Shown: positions 38,701 to 51,590, numbered from the stretch's first letter. The stretch: 64,000 nucleotides of DNA from Sitta carolinensis (GCA_032173965.1 CM063284.1:112628410-112692409); one strand, 5' to 3'. Numbers and translations are program-made. The notes: generated by a model from the letters alone, not told the origin.

Positions 38701-41700
38701 TGAGACCTAACTCTTGAAAAATGTGGTTTTGGAGTAAGTTTGAGCACAGATAATAGTGTTTCTGTTCAGTATCTCCTCTCCATAAAGGTTATTCCTTCTA
38801 AGCTGTATTTTATATCCTATAAGAAAACAAATTACAGGCAGACAGAATAATCAATAAACTCTTTTCTGTTTACTGTTGTAAGCTATCATGCTGTTACTTC
38901 TCATTATTTATCAAGAGCATCCTGATATTAATCTTTTGAAATAAACATGTATAATTTAACTGCCTTTCCTGTCTGCAACAAAAATCTAATTATTTTTTAT
39001 TTCACAGTAATATCTTTCCATGAGGAATAGTATCCTTTTGGCCTGGTAACACCCTTAATCTCCATTTTTCATAATAGCAGATGCTGAGAGCTTCATGACA
39101 AGTAGATGATGTAATTAAGGTTACATTTCTTCACCACTGCCTGTGGTTTTGTTCATAGCAGACATGCACATTTTATGTCACTGAACATTAAGTACTGTAG
39201 TATTTTCCAATGACATTTGTAGCTAAGCACATTAATATTAAAGGTCAATGTGCCTTTAAGTGGATCAATAAGAACTTGACAGTATAATATACAATCATAG
39301 TTTCTTATCATACAAGGTTTTGTAGGGTTTAATTATGTTCTCTTCCTCTTTCTCATTCTTATCCTATACCATAAAGATTGCAGAAAGAAAGAGGAAGACT
39401 ATTCTCAAAAGTGCAATTCAGAATTATTGTCATTGAGCTCCATGGAAGGAATACACTTTCCTATGATCTATAAATATGTAGGCATCTGGAAGCATAGAGA
39501 CAAAATAAATGCTGTTCTTTTACTAAGTTATCAAAAAATGGCATTATCAGTAATAAAGGAGGAGGAAATAAGGTGAGTTTTCATTAAGTATTGCAATTGT
39601 TTTTTTATAAATTACAGATTTTTTCTCTAACCATGTGGATACTCAAAGTGACTGTGGAACATCCATCTTTAGAGGTACCCACAACAGAATTCAAAAAGAC
39701 ATTGAGGAATCTGATCTAAATTTAAAGTTATTTCTGACTTTGAAGTTGACCTTGGTTTGACAGCGGGATTGCTCCAAAGATTTCTGCCCATCTGAATTAA
39801 TCTTCAAGGCCACGATTCTAATAGCTTATATCTTGAACACTGTTGTGCTAGTAAATAGTATTACCATGAACAGACCTCAGCCTCATTTTCACAGTCTGGC
39901 TTTTTTCTTCCCTATAATGCCTAAGAAAATATTGCCACTACTAAGTTTCACTCTATTTTGAGAATAGAGAATAAGCCAACTATCCTGAATATCCTTCTGG
40001 TTTTTGTTTCCACTTCTGTTTTGGGTTTTTTGGGGGACAGGGAGAAGGGAGGAGGTGTTGTAATTTTCAGGTCACAGAGAGATTATTTTTTTTTGCCTTA
40101 AAAACATTTAAAATTAGTAACTTCAATATATGCTAATCAATATAGAGTATTTTTTGTATTTTTAAGTGGGAAGTTTATCTGACTGTCAGTCTCATTCAAG
40201 CAACAGAAATTTAAACCAGTATTTGTGTTGATTTTCAGTAGATGTCTTTGATACTCATTAAAGTTGCTCTTCTGCTGGCCACAGTCCTCAGAAACAACTG
40301 CAGAATCCAGATCAGAGAAAAATATTTGTTACTGAGGAAGCCAGCACTTTCCTATTTGTGATTAAGACAATTTTCAAACATCTTGTACCATTGAAAATGT
40401 ATTTGAAGGGAATGCATGTTCTTGGCAGCTACCAGCTGCTGTTGTAATTATATTCTCAAGATTCCCAGCTGATTCTTTAGAACTGCTTAAACAAGAATAA
40501 TAAGTCTTGCACCAAGGCATAGACTCACAAAATACAGAATGGTAGTCTTGGAATGATATGGAGAACCCATATTATGATGCTGATACCTCTTTTCCATCAA
40601 TTCTGTCGAGACACAGAATTATAGCAGAATGCCATAAATCCATTTGAACTTTAGATTAAATTCAAAACCATAACTCCTTGCTAGTGTGTTTCTTGTCATC
40701 TGTAATTCCCTGATGTGTAAGTAAATGAAGCATTTGTCAGGAGTAAAATTAGTTTGACATCAAAAAAGATAACTTCTAAGTAAACATAACTTTTCAGAAT
40801 CACAAAGATGATTGATTTTATGCTATTTATCATCCAATCTTCATTTAATTGACATTTTTTTATCTAATTTTTTAATATTGCTCTCATGCTTGCATCCAGC
40901 CATAATTTGTTGTTCTCAAAAGCTAGATTTAGTCTTTCAAATATTGCAGTATTGGGGTTTACCACTTCTAAGAAATTTCACCTTGTGATTTCCAAGTTTC
41001 GCTTACATGTTCAAGAACCTTGTATTCTTTCTGAATAGTGTGCAGTACTAATAGGCAATTTTGTTAGTGTTACCCCCAGTGTCCCTGCTGTTAGTGGTGT
41101 CTATTGTGTGCTATCATTTCTTTCAAAACTCTACTACTAACACCTGATATGTCTTTGATTTAAGGCTGTTTGTAAAAGAATTGACACCAGTTTTTACCAG
41201 AAGTTACAAAATACAAAATAACCTGAGCCTGGTGGTAAAAATATGTGCGTTAGATTATGGCATTCTTTTAGAGCTACAAGGTTTGCTTGACCACTCCTTC
41301 TAGTCTGCAATAGTAGCCAAAACCAGCTAAAAGTGTCTACAGGAATTTTTCTGCTACATCACCTTTTTGTGAATGATATTCTTCTGTCCTCTCACGTGTA
41401 AAATCATAAAATAAAAATTTGAAGAAAAATATAAGCCAGAAAATCTTCACTTTGCAAGGGCTGTATTTTAAGATTCTGTACAAATATCAAATTAGCACTT
41501 TTGCACTTCCAAACTGAATAACCTTGAGAAACAGTTAATGCTCAACATTTTTCCTATGCAATTTCCCTTCTTTTCTGACTTTCAGTCCTACTTCAGTATA
41601 ATTTCATTTTTAAATAAGAGAGGAAGATTAAATACACTCACCAGTCCTTTGGTTTCCTTTATTCTTTTCTGAAATACTGAATAGTCACAATATTATTTTA

Positions 41701-42037
41701 ATCTCCTGGGCAACAGATAAAGACTTTTTTTTATCTTTAATTTAAAAGTAAATTCTGTCTTTCTAGAGGTGCCCTCTTCCCTACTTTTAAAGAAATATGT
41801 CTTCCCACTATTTATTAATATTTAAATGGATTAAAAAATCCAAAGTTCCCAACAAGAATTTAATTGTGCAAAGATCTACATGTACCCCAAAACCTTGCAG
41901 TTTAGAACTTCTCAATTATAAAAACCAAGCAGCATGAATGTATTATAACTTTAATATTCCCCGATGATTCCATAGTGTTTAGAGCTAGGCACATTAGTAT
42001 TAATATTACTATTTAACTTGTAGAATGCTCCTGAAGA
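38701..42037. other. AT-rich unique DNA, no gene seen
   Basis: No gene or clear transposon. A G-rich stretch lies at 40020-40060. A line at about 40527-40580 vaguely recalls a CR1 tail but is too diverged to call. Confidence 0.5.
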
Positions 42038-42061
42038 GGGGAGGGGTGGGGATGAGAGGGG
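42038..42061 (+). other. Strong G-quadruplex motif
   Basis: Four runs of four G are separated by loops of A, T and ATGAGA: GGGG-A-GGGG-T-GGGG-ATGAGA-GGGG. This satisfies the strict G-quadruplex pattern with two single-base loops, the most stable class. It is isolated in AT-rich DNA about 500 bp upstream of the inverted repeat. Confidence 0.85.
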
Positions 42062-42570
42062 AGGAGAAATAATCACAGAGAGCACATATTATCAGTAACT
42101 CTGTGTTCTGTGCAGACAAGGGTCTCAGCTGGAGAGCGATTACCAAAATCTTGCCTGAAATAATTGTGAACTATCCATCCTTTTGAAGGAAAAAGAGCAA
42201 GGGTGAGAAAGATTCAAAGCTGTTGTTTAAGGATTGTGAGGATTTCAGTCCTGATACTTAGCCCAGTAAGCCATGCTTCTAGGAGTAAGCATTTAATCCA
42301 TTTACAAAATTTGTTTCTGGATCCAAATTTATCTAGTGCATTAAATAGATAATCCTTCCTTAGTCTGTCAAATTCTTTTCTGGCACTAAAGCGAACAGGA
42401 AGTGCTGCTAAACATTTTTAAAGTTAATATTTATCAAGATTACAGAAAGGTTAGCTATTTTTTTGAAACATCTTCTGTCACTGAACTACACTTTACTTGG
42501 ATATATAAAATCAGAAGCATTATGTATAATTTTTACTATAAGTGTTAAATGAGCAATTAGGAGCTCTTTT

Positions 42571-42830
42571 TAGTCTTATTTTACTTTATTAATAACTTTA
42601 TAACCTTAATAACCTATTTTACTTAAGCAAGGACACTTAAAGCAGCAGGTAACATAAATTGTATGATTTTCATGTGAAACTGATTTGAAAAGGACAAACA
42701 CTTCTATGTTACAGAAAACAGTCCTGCTTTTCTTAATTAACAGGTTCATTTTGGGCATATTAGATAGTTTTTGGTGGTTTTTTTAAATGTTTTTAATTTA
42801 AAAACATATAATTTATGAGGTATAGAATGC
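42571..42830 (+). repeat. Left arm of a long inverted repeat
   Basis: This 260-bp block recurs as its reverse complement at 44971-45232. By eye the arms differ at three single bases plus one short T/A-rich patch (near 42775-42790) that differs in sequence and by two bases in length. The rest is identical, including the junction ending TATAGAATGC. Sequence on both outer flanks is unrelated. I recognise no transposon family in the arms. Confidence 0.92.
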
Positions 42831-43658
42831 AACAATGAAGCATAAGGACATCCAGGAAGGTGATTTTAAGCTTGGCAGTAAAAAAGACCTCCTACATATT
42901 AGGAAATAACAACAAGAAAGGAAAAAGCGAAAATATAACAAATGGATAAGGAGTTAGCACAAATAAAAACCAGTTTGATTTGAAAATTTCCCTTGCCTTT
43001 TGAAAATATGAGTTAATAAAATATATCCATTTAAATAAATGCGTCTTTCCACCCTGAGTTCACACCCTACATCTGAAATTCAAGCTGAGAAGTTAAAATA
43101 CAAATACCTATGTAAGGTTGCTATTTACACTTTTTTTTTTTTTTTTTTTTTTTTTTGCTTGCTTAGCTGAAGCACTGCTCAATACCTTTCTCCCAAGCTT
43201 TAACATCTGTTGTAGAATATTTGGTGTTTATAGAAAGCTCCCGATTAATTAGTGAGTTGAATTTAATTAGGTCATTAAAAATAAATGTTTATTATAACAA
43301 AAAAGTTACAAAGTTCTATCATTATGTCTTTAGAAGATTTCTGTAGGACAAACCTACAGGCAGGCAAGAAGAGAAAGAATCATTAATTAAAAAAAGGGAG
43401 GAAGCAATGCCCTGCTTATTCCTATTACCCTTTGTTATCCTCATCACCTAGCAATTGTCATCTGGTTAAGTACATAATTAGTCATCTCGCCTTTTCTGAG
43501 GAGAGGCAGCATGGACATCTAGGCTTGTCTGCTATCTTTTGGGGACAGGCTAGGCAACTGTAAGAAGGAGAAAGGAAGGAAAGAACTTATCAGGGCATGC
43601 TGAGTTAGGGAATCTAAATATCTCGTGTTCTTAGTTGGTTGTCGTCATCATTTCTGTA
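42831..43658. other. Unique part of the inverted-repeat spacer
   Basis: AT-rich DNA without a gene, containing a 26-T run at 43131-43156. Just before the purine array it becomes GC-richer (43500-43570). With the array it forms the roughly 2.14-kb spacer between the inverted arms. Confidence 0.7.
43131..43156. repeat. 26-bp T run
   Basis: Pure T homopolymer between TTACAC and GCTTGCTTAG. Confidence 0.97.
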
Positions 43659-43700
43659 AGAGAAAGAGGGAGGGAGGGAGGAAGGGAAGGAAGGAAGGAA

Positions 43701-43829
43701 GTGTCGGAAGGAAGTGTCGGAAGGAAGTGTCGGAAGGAAGTGTCGGAAGGAAGGAAGTGTCGGAAGGAAGGAAGTGTCGGAAGGAAGGAAGGAAGGAAGT
43801 GTCGGAAGGAAGGAAGGAAGGAAGTGTCG
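43701..43829 (+). repeat. GTGTCGGAAGGAA higher-order repeat, cluster 1
   Basis: Eight GTGTC starts separated by 13, 17, 21 or 25 bp, that is GTGTC plus two to five GGAA units. The eighth has GTGTCGAAAGG. The 4-bp spacing steps show slippage of GGAA between fixed GTGTC markers. Confidence 0.9.
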
Positions 43830-44188
43830 AAAGGAAGGAAGGAAGGAAGGAAGGAAGGAAGGAAGGAAGGAAGGAAGGAAGGAAGGAAGGAAGGAAGGAA
43901 GGAAGGAAGGAAGGAAGGAAGGAAGGGAAGGAAGGAAGGAAGGAAGGAAGGGAGGAAGGAAGGAAGGAAGGAAGGAAGGAAAGGAAGGAAGGAAGGAAGG
44001 AAGGAAGGAAGGAAGGAAGGAAGGAAGGAAGGAAGGAAGGAAGGAAGGAAGGAAGGAAGGAAGGAAGGAAGGAAGGAAGGAAGGAAGGAAGGAAGGAAGG
44101 AAGGAAGGAAGGAAGGAAGGAAGGAAGGAAGGAAGGAAGGAAGGAAGGAAGGAAGGAAGGAAGGGGAAGGAAGGAAGGAAGGAAGGAA

Positions 44189-44358
44189 GTGTCGGAAGGA
44201 AGGAAGTGTCGGAAGGAAGTGTCGGAAGGAAGTGTCGGAAGGAAGTGTCGGAAGGAAGGAAGTGTCGGAAGGAAGGAAGTGTCGGAAGGAAGTGTCGGAA
44301 GGAAGTGTCGGAAGGAAGGAAGGAAGTGTCGGAAGGAAGGAAGTGTCGGAAGGAAGGA
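44189..44358 (+). repeat. GTGTCGGAAGGAA higher-order repeat, cluster 2
   Basis: Eleven GTGTC starts with spacings of 13, 17 or 21 bp. The run pattern partly echoes cluster 1, suggesting that a block of the compound unit was itself duplicated. Confidence 0.9.
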
Positions 44359-44468
44359 AGAAGGAAGGAAGGAAGGAAGGAAGGAAGGAAGGAAGGAAGG
44401 AAGGAAGGAGAGGAAGGAAGGAAGGAAGGAAGGAAGGAAGGAAGGAAGGGAAGGAAGGAAGGAAGGAA

Positions 44469-44496
44469 GTGTCGGAAGGAAGTGTCGGAAGGAAGG
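44469..44496 (+). repeat. GTGTCGGAAGGAA higher-order repeat, cluster 3
   Basis: Two GTGTC starts 13 bp apart. A decayed relative (GTGCGG) lies at about 44596. Confidence 0.9.
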
Positions 44497-44620
44497 AGAA
44501 GGAAGGAAGGAAGGAAGGAAGGAAGGAAGGAAGGAAGGAAGGAAGGAAGGAGGAAGGAAGGAAGGAAGGAAGGAAGGAAGGAAGGAAGGAAGGAAGTGCG
44601 GAAGGAAGGAAGGAAGGAGT

Positions 44621-44925
<305 letters not shown>

Positions 44926-44970
44926 TTAGGTGTGTCTCCACTGTCAGGTGTTTTTTAATTATTTTATTTC

Positions 44971-45232
44971 GCATTCTATACCTCATAAATTATATGTTTT
45001 TAAATTAAAAACATTTTTTTTTAAAAATACCAAACCTATCTAATATGCCCAAAATGAACCTGTTAATTAAGAAAAGCAGGACTGTTTTCTGTAACATAGA
45101 AGTGTTTGTCCTTTTCAAATCAGTTTCACATGAAAATCATACAATTTATATTACCTGCTGCTTTAAGTGTCCTTGCTTAAGTAAAATAGGTTATTAAGGT
45201 TATAAGGTTATTAATAAAGTAAAATAAAACTA
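44971..45232 (-). repeat. Right arm of the long inverted repeat
   Basis: Reverse complement of 42571-42830. It starts 45 bp after the purine array ends, whereas the left arm is about 830 bp away from the array, so the array sits asymmetrically against this arm. Differences from the left arm are few: three single-base changes and one A/T-rich patch near 45013-45029. Confidence 0.92.
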
Positions 45233-48200
45233 AACTTAGAAAAACAAATTTCTAGTCCTAGGAGTTCTTTTGACTACTACAGTCCAGAAATTCTGATTAT
45301 ATGAGTCTTCTTTTAATTCTCAGACAAATGCATTACCGGTCTCATTACCATCGTAAAAACCCTCGAGGAAAACCAATATTAACTCTCTTGATGCAGGGTT
45401 TCTTTCCGGAACTAATTATTTTGCACAGGGTCTGGGGCTTGCTTTGTGAACAATAGTCAAAAAATGCTTACTGCCTAAAGCAGTTACACATGGTAAGAAT
45501 TAATTGTAACCAGAACTTTAACTCTTAAAGCTTGTTTTGAAGTGGATTTCAGGAGATGTCTGATTTTAGGTAAAATGGAGACACTGGCAGCCCTTTTAAA
45601 TATTTTTGTGATTATTTTGCTATGCTCTCTATTTCGGCCTAGCCAATATTAAACTGAGATTGCTGATTTGACAAAAAAAAAAGTTAAAATTGTTAAGTGT
45701 TGCATGAAGCAATTCTCCCTGTATTGACTGCAGCATCAGGATTAACATTGACTTATTTGGTAGTAGAAGGAACTCTACTAATGAATTAGGTGTTAAGCAA
45801 CCCCATTTCCAGCCTTCTAGTCTTTTTATAATAGTGTAACTTGCATAAAGTCACTGTATCAACAATCCTCCTAGGATTGAATTTATCCTAGCAGGGACAG
45901 CTTTCACTCCAACCTCTCTGTTCTCCACAGGAGATAATTTCTTTTTGTAATAGAAAATAAGCATCTTCTATACTTTTTGTATGTTAAAGCAAAGCGGATT
46001 ATGGGATTCCAGACTTTCTTCTCACCTAGATTAGATTTGAGGTGGTCACAAGAGGTGGTAGAAAAATTTTGACAACCCAAAAAGAAGTAACCAAGGTAGG
46101 GTGAAAACTAATAATTTTAACAGGAAGAGATGACAGCTGACACAAATTGGTTGTCCTTGAAGATCAATCAACTGTTGAGCAAAAAAATGAATCCATTTTC
46201 ACATAATGTGGTCTCTCTCATGACTGTGTAGCTCTTTGCACTTGAGTGGCAGACCATACGAAGAGTGGCAATTTAGTGGTGGAGTTAATGGACAAAGGGA
46301 TAGCTATCCTAATTATGAACCTCTCTAAAAAAATAGAGGAATATTAAACCTTCTCTGCAGTTATAAAGTAAAAGACAGTGTGAGAGATGTAGGGAATATA
46401 TATACAGAGAATATGAGAGGCCTACCATACAGAGGAATATGAGTAATTTGGCTTATTTTACATCCCCTTTGAGATATCATCAGACAGGTTACAAGTGCTA
46501 ATGCAATTTCTCAAACCAGGTTCTCTTCACAGACATGAATAATTTTTGATATTTTGAAGTGGACAACAATGTCTAAGAATTTCAATAGCTCACTCAGTCA
46601 CAAAAACTATAATAAAAACCAAGTGTATATTTCTTCAATGGTCAAAATAGAGACATTAGGAAATGGAAAAAATAAGAATAAAAGAAAAAAGCACAGAAAG
46701 AGAAAATATCATAAATTAATTATGTAAAAATTAAAGGTAACTGTAAAATATTTTCTGGTTTAACAGTATTGCATTTCCCTCCCCAAGTAAAGGGAAACCT
46801 TCTTTGTTTTCTATTGATCTAAGCAACTTCCATGGAATCAGGTGTATTTACACTTTAATTAAAGTGTAATAAAAGTGAGTACAAAGAAATAAATATCTTC
46901 AATGAATTCTTGTCATCAGAAAGAGTAGGCAGATAGGAAAAAATTAATGGTGAATTCAGATAAAAGATAAACTCTTCATCAGCCTGACATATGAAAAGTG
47001 CCTGTGGGCATAGTTACACCTCATTATTTCTCAAAATCTTTAGAGAAAATTGATAAATTAGAACCATATCTTTTTACTCTTAGGCCATAGCTGTAAACAT
47101 GGGGAGTATTGTATGAAGAATTTAAACATGAAATATTCTATCCCACATTTCTATATATTTTGCTTTAGGAAGAAAAAATTTCTAGAAATCAATTTTCTCC
47201 CTTTAAGAGTAAGACTTTCCTCTCATTTTATTGTGAGTAAATAAAGTGTTCCTGGATTGTTTCACAATATTCTCTCTGTATGCTGATCTGCTCTAAATTT
47301 TCTGAGGAAAAGAAAAAGGGATTTAATGAAGCAGCTACTATTTACAACAAGCAGAAAAAACAACAAAAGAATATAATGTACCCATAGCTTTAAATGTACA
47401 ACGAACAATACATTTTAAGAATACAGCACACAGTTTAATTCTGTGAGAGCTGGAAGGAAAGAATTTGCAGAAGAGAAAGTTTATTCACTCTATTCGTCTT
47501 CTCTATTTGCAGTGGTCCTACCTCGCCAACAGCCAACATCCATCTACCTGTTTACTTCTCAGCCTTAGGGCAGGGGGAAAATGGAAGGAAGGTAAAAAGA
47601 ACTGTGGATCATGGAAGACCATCAAAGAATTTGAACAACACAAGATCAACAAGGTTAAAGAATGAATAATCATCAAGGAGGAAACAAGAAACCGGCAGAG
47701 AGACAGAGAGACAAACAGTCCAGTAAAGCAAACTGAAATAAAGATGACAGAAGTGAAAAATGTTGAAGAAACATACAAATAAGGATTTATGTCAAAAGCT
47801 TGGAACTTAAGTGACCTTACTTCCAAATAGTAGCAACTCTGATTTTCTTACCCAAATAGTTCAACTCATTTAAGATGGACACACAAAAGACCAATAATTA
47901 AAAAAACATTATAAACCACCAACAAAAAAACACCCCTGCAGCATATCTGAGTCACTTTGAAGAGCCTGACCTACATGCTTATCTATTCTTTCCTCAGCCA
48001 GTTATACTATTTTCTGAAAGACCATACCAGAAATCTAAATATTACATTGAACAGTAATCCCCAGCTGAGATTTGTGTGATTCTTTTCTTTATTTTCTTTT
48101 GAAGACATTAATTTCAAGCTGTTGTAATGAAAGGAGAAGAATCTCCAAAAATCTAAAGTTACACAGAGAAATAATTTTGGAAACCAGAACATGAGAATAA

Positions 48201-48368
48201 AAGCAACATAGATTTGTAATTGTCCCTTAGCTGTGTTTAAGTGCAACTTCAGTATTCAGGCCATGGATTCAGAGAGGTTCAAAGTGTAGCTTTTCAAAGA
48301 GAAATTAATCTGTTTTCCTAATAAACCTTAGATCTTAGAAGGTAATTTTTTATTATTGGAAGGTGGTT
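45233..48368. other. AT-rich unique DNA, no gene seen
   Basis: No gene or transposon recognised. At 47512-47514 a CTATTTGCAG resembles a splice acceptor, and GGAAG/GTAAAA near 47590 resembles a donor, but there is nothing further to support an exon. Confidence 0.5.
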
Positions 48369-48394
48369 GTGTTTGTTTGTTTGTTTGTTTGTTG
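48369..48394. repeat. (GTTT)n microsatellite
   Basis: About six GTTT units followed by GTTGTGTGTG. Confidence 0.93.
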
Positions 48395-50955
48395 TGTGTG
48401 GAGTTTTTTGGCAAATAAAAAAGAAACCCTTTCTCTGCTTCCTCCCCCCTCTATTTAGTATCAGTGTGTTTCTAACATTATGTCTTTCATTTTAACAAGA
48501 TTGATATTTCTTTGTCAGCCAAAGTCAATAGCCAGTCTCTACTCATTATCATAGCAATAGGTTATTAGTTTAAAGACAAGACAGGAATTCTGTGTCATTA
48601 TCAAGAGGAAATATCTTCTACACTTAGCGTGAGGTTGCACCTGTCAACCTCTCCTACCCAATGAAAATTGTTTTGCTGAAAGGTGAGTATCTCTGATGAA
48701 TAATCAACAGATTGTCAGAAAATCCTCTGCATATCTACAAGATTATACCGGAAAATTAAAAAATAATCAGCTTTTATTTGTGGTTATATTTTTAAAAATA
48801 AAGCACATTATAAAGAACAATTTGATCCTCAGGAAAAAAAAACAGCAAAAAATAAAACTCTTTTGAAATTATGCATCAAAGGTTGAATAAATTTTTTTAC
48901 AGGGATAAATATAAATTGAGAAGTAACCACTTACAAAGTATATTGATTGAGACCAATATTTCTGTACAACCAGAAGTATCTAATAATCTTAAAATATTCC
49001 ACATTAATTCCTTAGGTGCTTTATTATTACTCAATTATAACAAAAGTAGAGATTCCCATAATATGGTTTAGAGCTTCTTTCCCTGTATTGTTCATCCATT
49101 GTGTGTTCCAACTGGAATACAATATGATGAATTTTCATTCAGTATATATAATTATGTTTGACCCACTGCTTCATGGTAGACTGCTTCTGTGATTTTTTTC
49201 AAGACAAACAGGTAATCCCTGGAAGAATAGAAACATCTACTAAACACATTAAATAATTTTTAATTCCTCCCCTTCTGTGAATCACCTTAATTTACTGTAA
49301 GAAAGCCAGGAATATATGTTCATGATGATGAATATTTATAGGATAGTTATTCTCATTGATTAAATTAGAAGGTAACAGTGATCATTATACTATTTAAAGA
49401 ATAATAAAACTAGCCTCCTACTCAGGTTTAGTTTATTACTCATGTCAAGATTTACAGATATTAAATTCAACATAAAGATATGTGTCTTTTGTATGGAGAT
49501 ATAAATGTCAAAACTTCTACAGCAACAGACTATAAAACTACCTAACCAAAACTGGCAACAGCTTCTCACTATAAAATATAGTGCAGTTAATCAAGATAAG
49601 AAAGGTCATGTTTAAAGAAACAGAGTAAGCAGCATTAGTGAGAACTGATGTTTTTCAGTAAATATAAATTTTACAGCTAGGAAAACACAATAAAAGAACT
49701 GAACATATTTCTCTCCATTTCCTTTCTTTCAGAACAGCATACATTTACTGTTTTTTGCAATTTATTTTTGAAAAATTATTTGTGGCATCATAAGGATAGA
49801 ACTTTTGAATTTAAGATGTTAAAAATTAACAATATTTACTTAAGAAAATATTTTTCCTCTCGTGTCATCTTGTTACAATATTTACATAATCACCAAAAGT
49901 AGCAAAAATTTCAAAATTCTTAAACCTCTCCTTTAAATAGTACGAAGTCATAGGATTATTATAGCAATTGTGACTACACTCCCTTCACATACTAGTGGCC
50001 ATAGTGTAATGAATAGAGGATAATTAAAAGTTTTCAAGTACAGCATGTTGTTGGTAAAAGATAAATATGTTGTGACAAAATATGAAGAATAGGGCAGATA
50101 ATCAAAATGGTCATGATATTCTGACTCATGTTATAAAGTTTAGTCAGTCACACTTGAGTTCAATGCTCTTGGAGGAAGATGTGATTTCACAGAATCAAAG
50201 CACCACAAAATAGCTAATTCTGTGGTGACAAATTGTCAGGTTTCACATTGTACTTCTGGCATTAATTATTGCCACTATCCCAGAGAGAAAATGACTTTAT
50301 CACCCCAGCTGGTACAGGGCAAGGATTAGAGGTGTTACATTCTGAGGTTGCAATTAGTGTGGTTATTGACAGTAAAAACTAAGTGGGTAATTCAGCATTT
50401 CAGAGAGAAGCACAAGATTTCCTGTTGTGGAATCACAGTGCCTTGGATAACACTAACCAATATTTTTAATAAGGTTGTGTAATGACAATTTGAACTTCAA
50501 AGTAATATTTAAAGCTCCCTAGTCCAAAGCCACTGTTTCTTTATAAATCTGTCCCTCTTCAGTAGTGAATGCTGTGACTGCCAGTTGCAATGGCACGGCC
50601 ATGTTATGCAGAATGAGTAGCTCATGATTAGATGTAACAGGAAAACATAATTAGGCACGAAATTTTAATATTGCCAAATATGTTTTTAATGATATATGCC
50701 TGGGTGCATGATGTGTTTATCCTTTAATAGACATTCTTCTGGGTTCAAAACTCTTTAATGTTTTTGAATGTTAAACTCAACTTTCTAAAGTCTAAATGAA
50801 TTCTTTACATTTTTGAGTTTCCAAATATTTTGTTGGCTTATAACATTTATATTGGCTTATAAATTGAAGAAAATGTAAGAAAAAAATTGAAGAAATTAAA
50901 GAACCCTGATTCGACATGATGTTTTCAACAATGTAGTGCACCTTATCTAGTTCAC
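48395..50955. other. AT-rich unique DNA, no gene seen
   Basis: No gene or transposon recognised. ORFs do not exceed about 70 codons. Confidence 0.5.
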
Positions 50956-51590
50956 AGGATCATAGAATCAATAAGAGCAGAAAAGACTGTTAAGATCACC
51001 AAGTCCAGTCATCAACCTTGCACTGCTACCATACTGACCTTTAAACCATGTCCTTAAGCGCCGTATCCATAGGTTCTTTGAACGATTCCAGGGATGTGAC
51101 TCCACCACTACCCTGGGCAGTCTGTTCCAATGTTTTACAATGCTTTCCACAAATTTTTTTTTTTTTTCTAGTATCCAATCTAAACCCTCCCTGGCACAAC
51201 TTGAGGCCATTTCCTCTAATCCTCTCATTTCCTGTGTGGGACAAGAGACTGACTCCCACCAGTCTACAACCTTCCTTTTGGTACTTGTAGAGGGTGATAA
51301 GGTGCCCTCTAAGCCTCCTTTACTCCAGGCTAAACAACTCCAGCTCCTCATGCACTCTTCAGAGGATTTGTGCTCCAGACTCTTCCCCAGCTCCGTTGCC
51401 CTTCTCTGGATATGCTCAAGCCCCTCAATGTCCTTCTTCTAGTGAGGGGCACAAAATTGCACACAGGATTCAAGGTGTGACCCCACCAGTGCTGAGTACA
51501 GGGGACGATCCCTGCCCTGATCCTGCTGGCCATGCTATTGCTGATACAGGCCAGGATGCCACTGGCCTTCTTGGCACACTCTCGTTTTTC
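50956..51590 (-). mobile_element. CR1 retrotransposon, 5'-truncated 3' end
   Basis: CR1 is a LINE whose ORF2 encodes endonuclease and reverse transcriptase; copies are usually 5'-truncated. On the minus strand, in different frames, the segment reads AKKASGILACISNSMASR, then GNGLKLCQGGFRLD, then VKHWNRLPRVVVESHPW and RTWFKGQYG. This is the order of the CR1 ORF2 C-terminus (a family-typical HWNRLPREVVESP block close to the end). The 3' end has GATTCTATGATCC, the ATTCTATG-type octamer tail of CR1. Coding is broken by at least two frameshifts and by stops, so it is a dead copy. The 5' end is lost in AT-rich DNA near 51590-51620. A run of 11 T at about 51160 sits in the coding part. Catalytic domains lie upstream and are missing. 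Confidence 0.92.

Larger units (their letters stand above)
43659..44620 (+). repeat. (GGAA)n satellite with GTGTC interruptions
   Basis: About 960 bp of GGAA tetranucleotide. It opens with AGAGGGAGGGAGG and is interrupted by GTGTC pentamers in three clusters: 43701-43829 (8 copies, the last followed by GAAAGG), 44189-44358 (11) and 44469-44496 (2), 21 in all by eye. Between the first two clusters lies a nearly pure GGAA block of about 340 bp with occasional GGGAA or AAAGG slips. GTGTC supplies almost the only pyrimidines and, with GGAAGG, the only regular CpG. ORFs of 300-450 codons are open in all three plus frames and one minus frame because the unit has no stop in these frames. They are not genes. 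Confidence 0.97.

Noticed and set aside
43659..44620. CRISPR-like array (short repeats with spacers)
   Set aside because: The spacers are themselves GGAA repeats of varying length, not unique sequences, and the context is vertebrate.
47465..47665. Possible exon with CTATTTGCAG acceptor and GGAAG/GTAAAA donor
   Set aside because: The donor is weak, composition does not change and no partner exon is visible. It is weaker than the candidate at 60263-60492.
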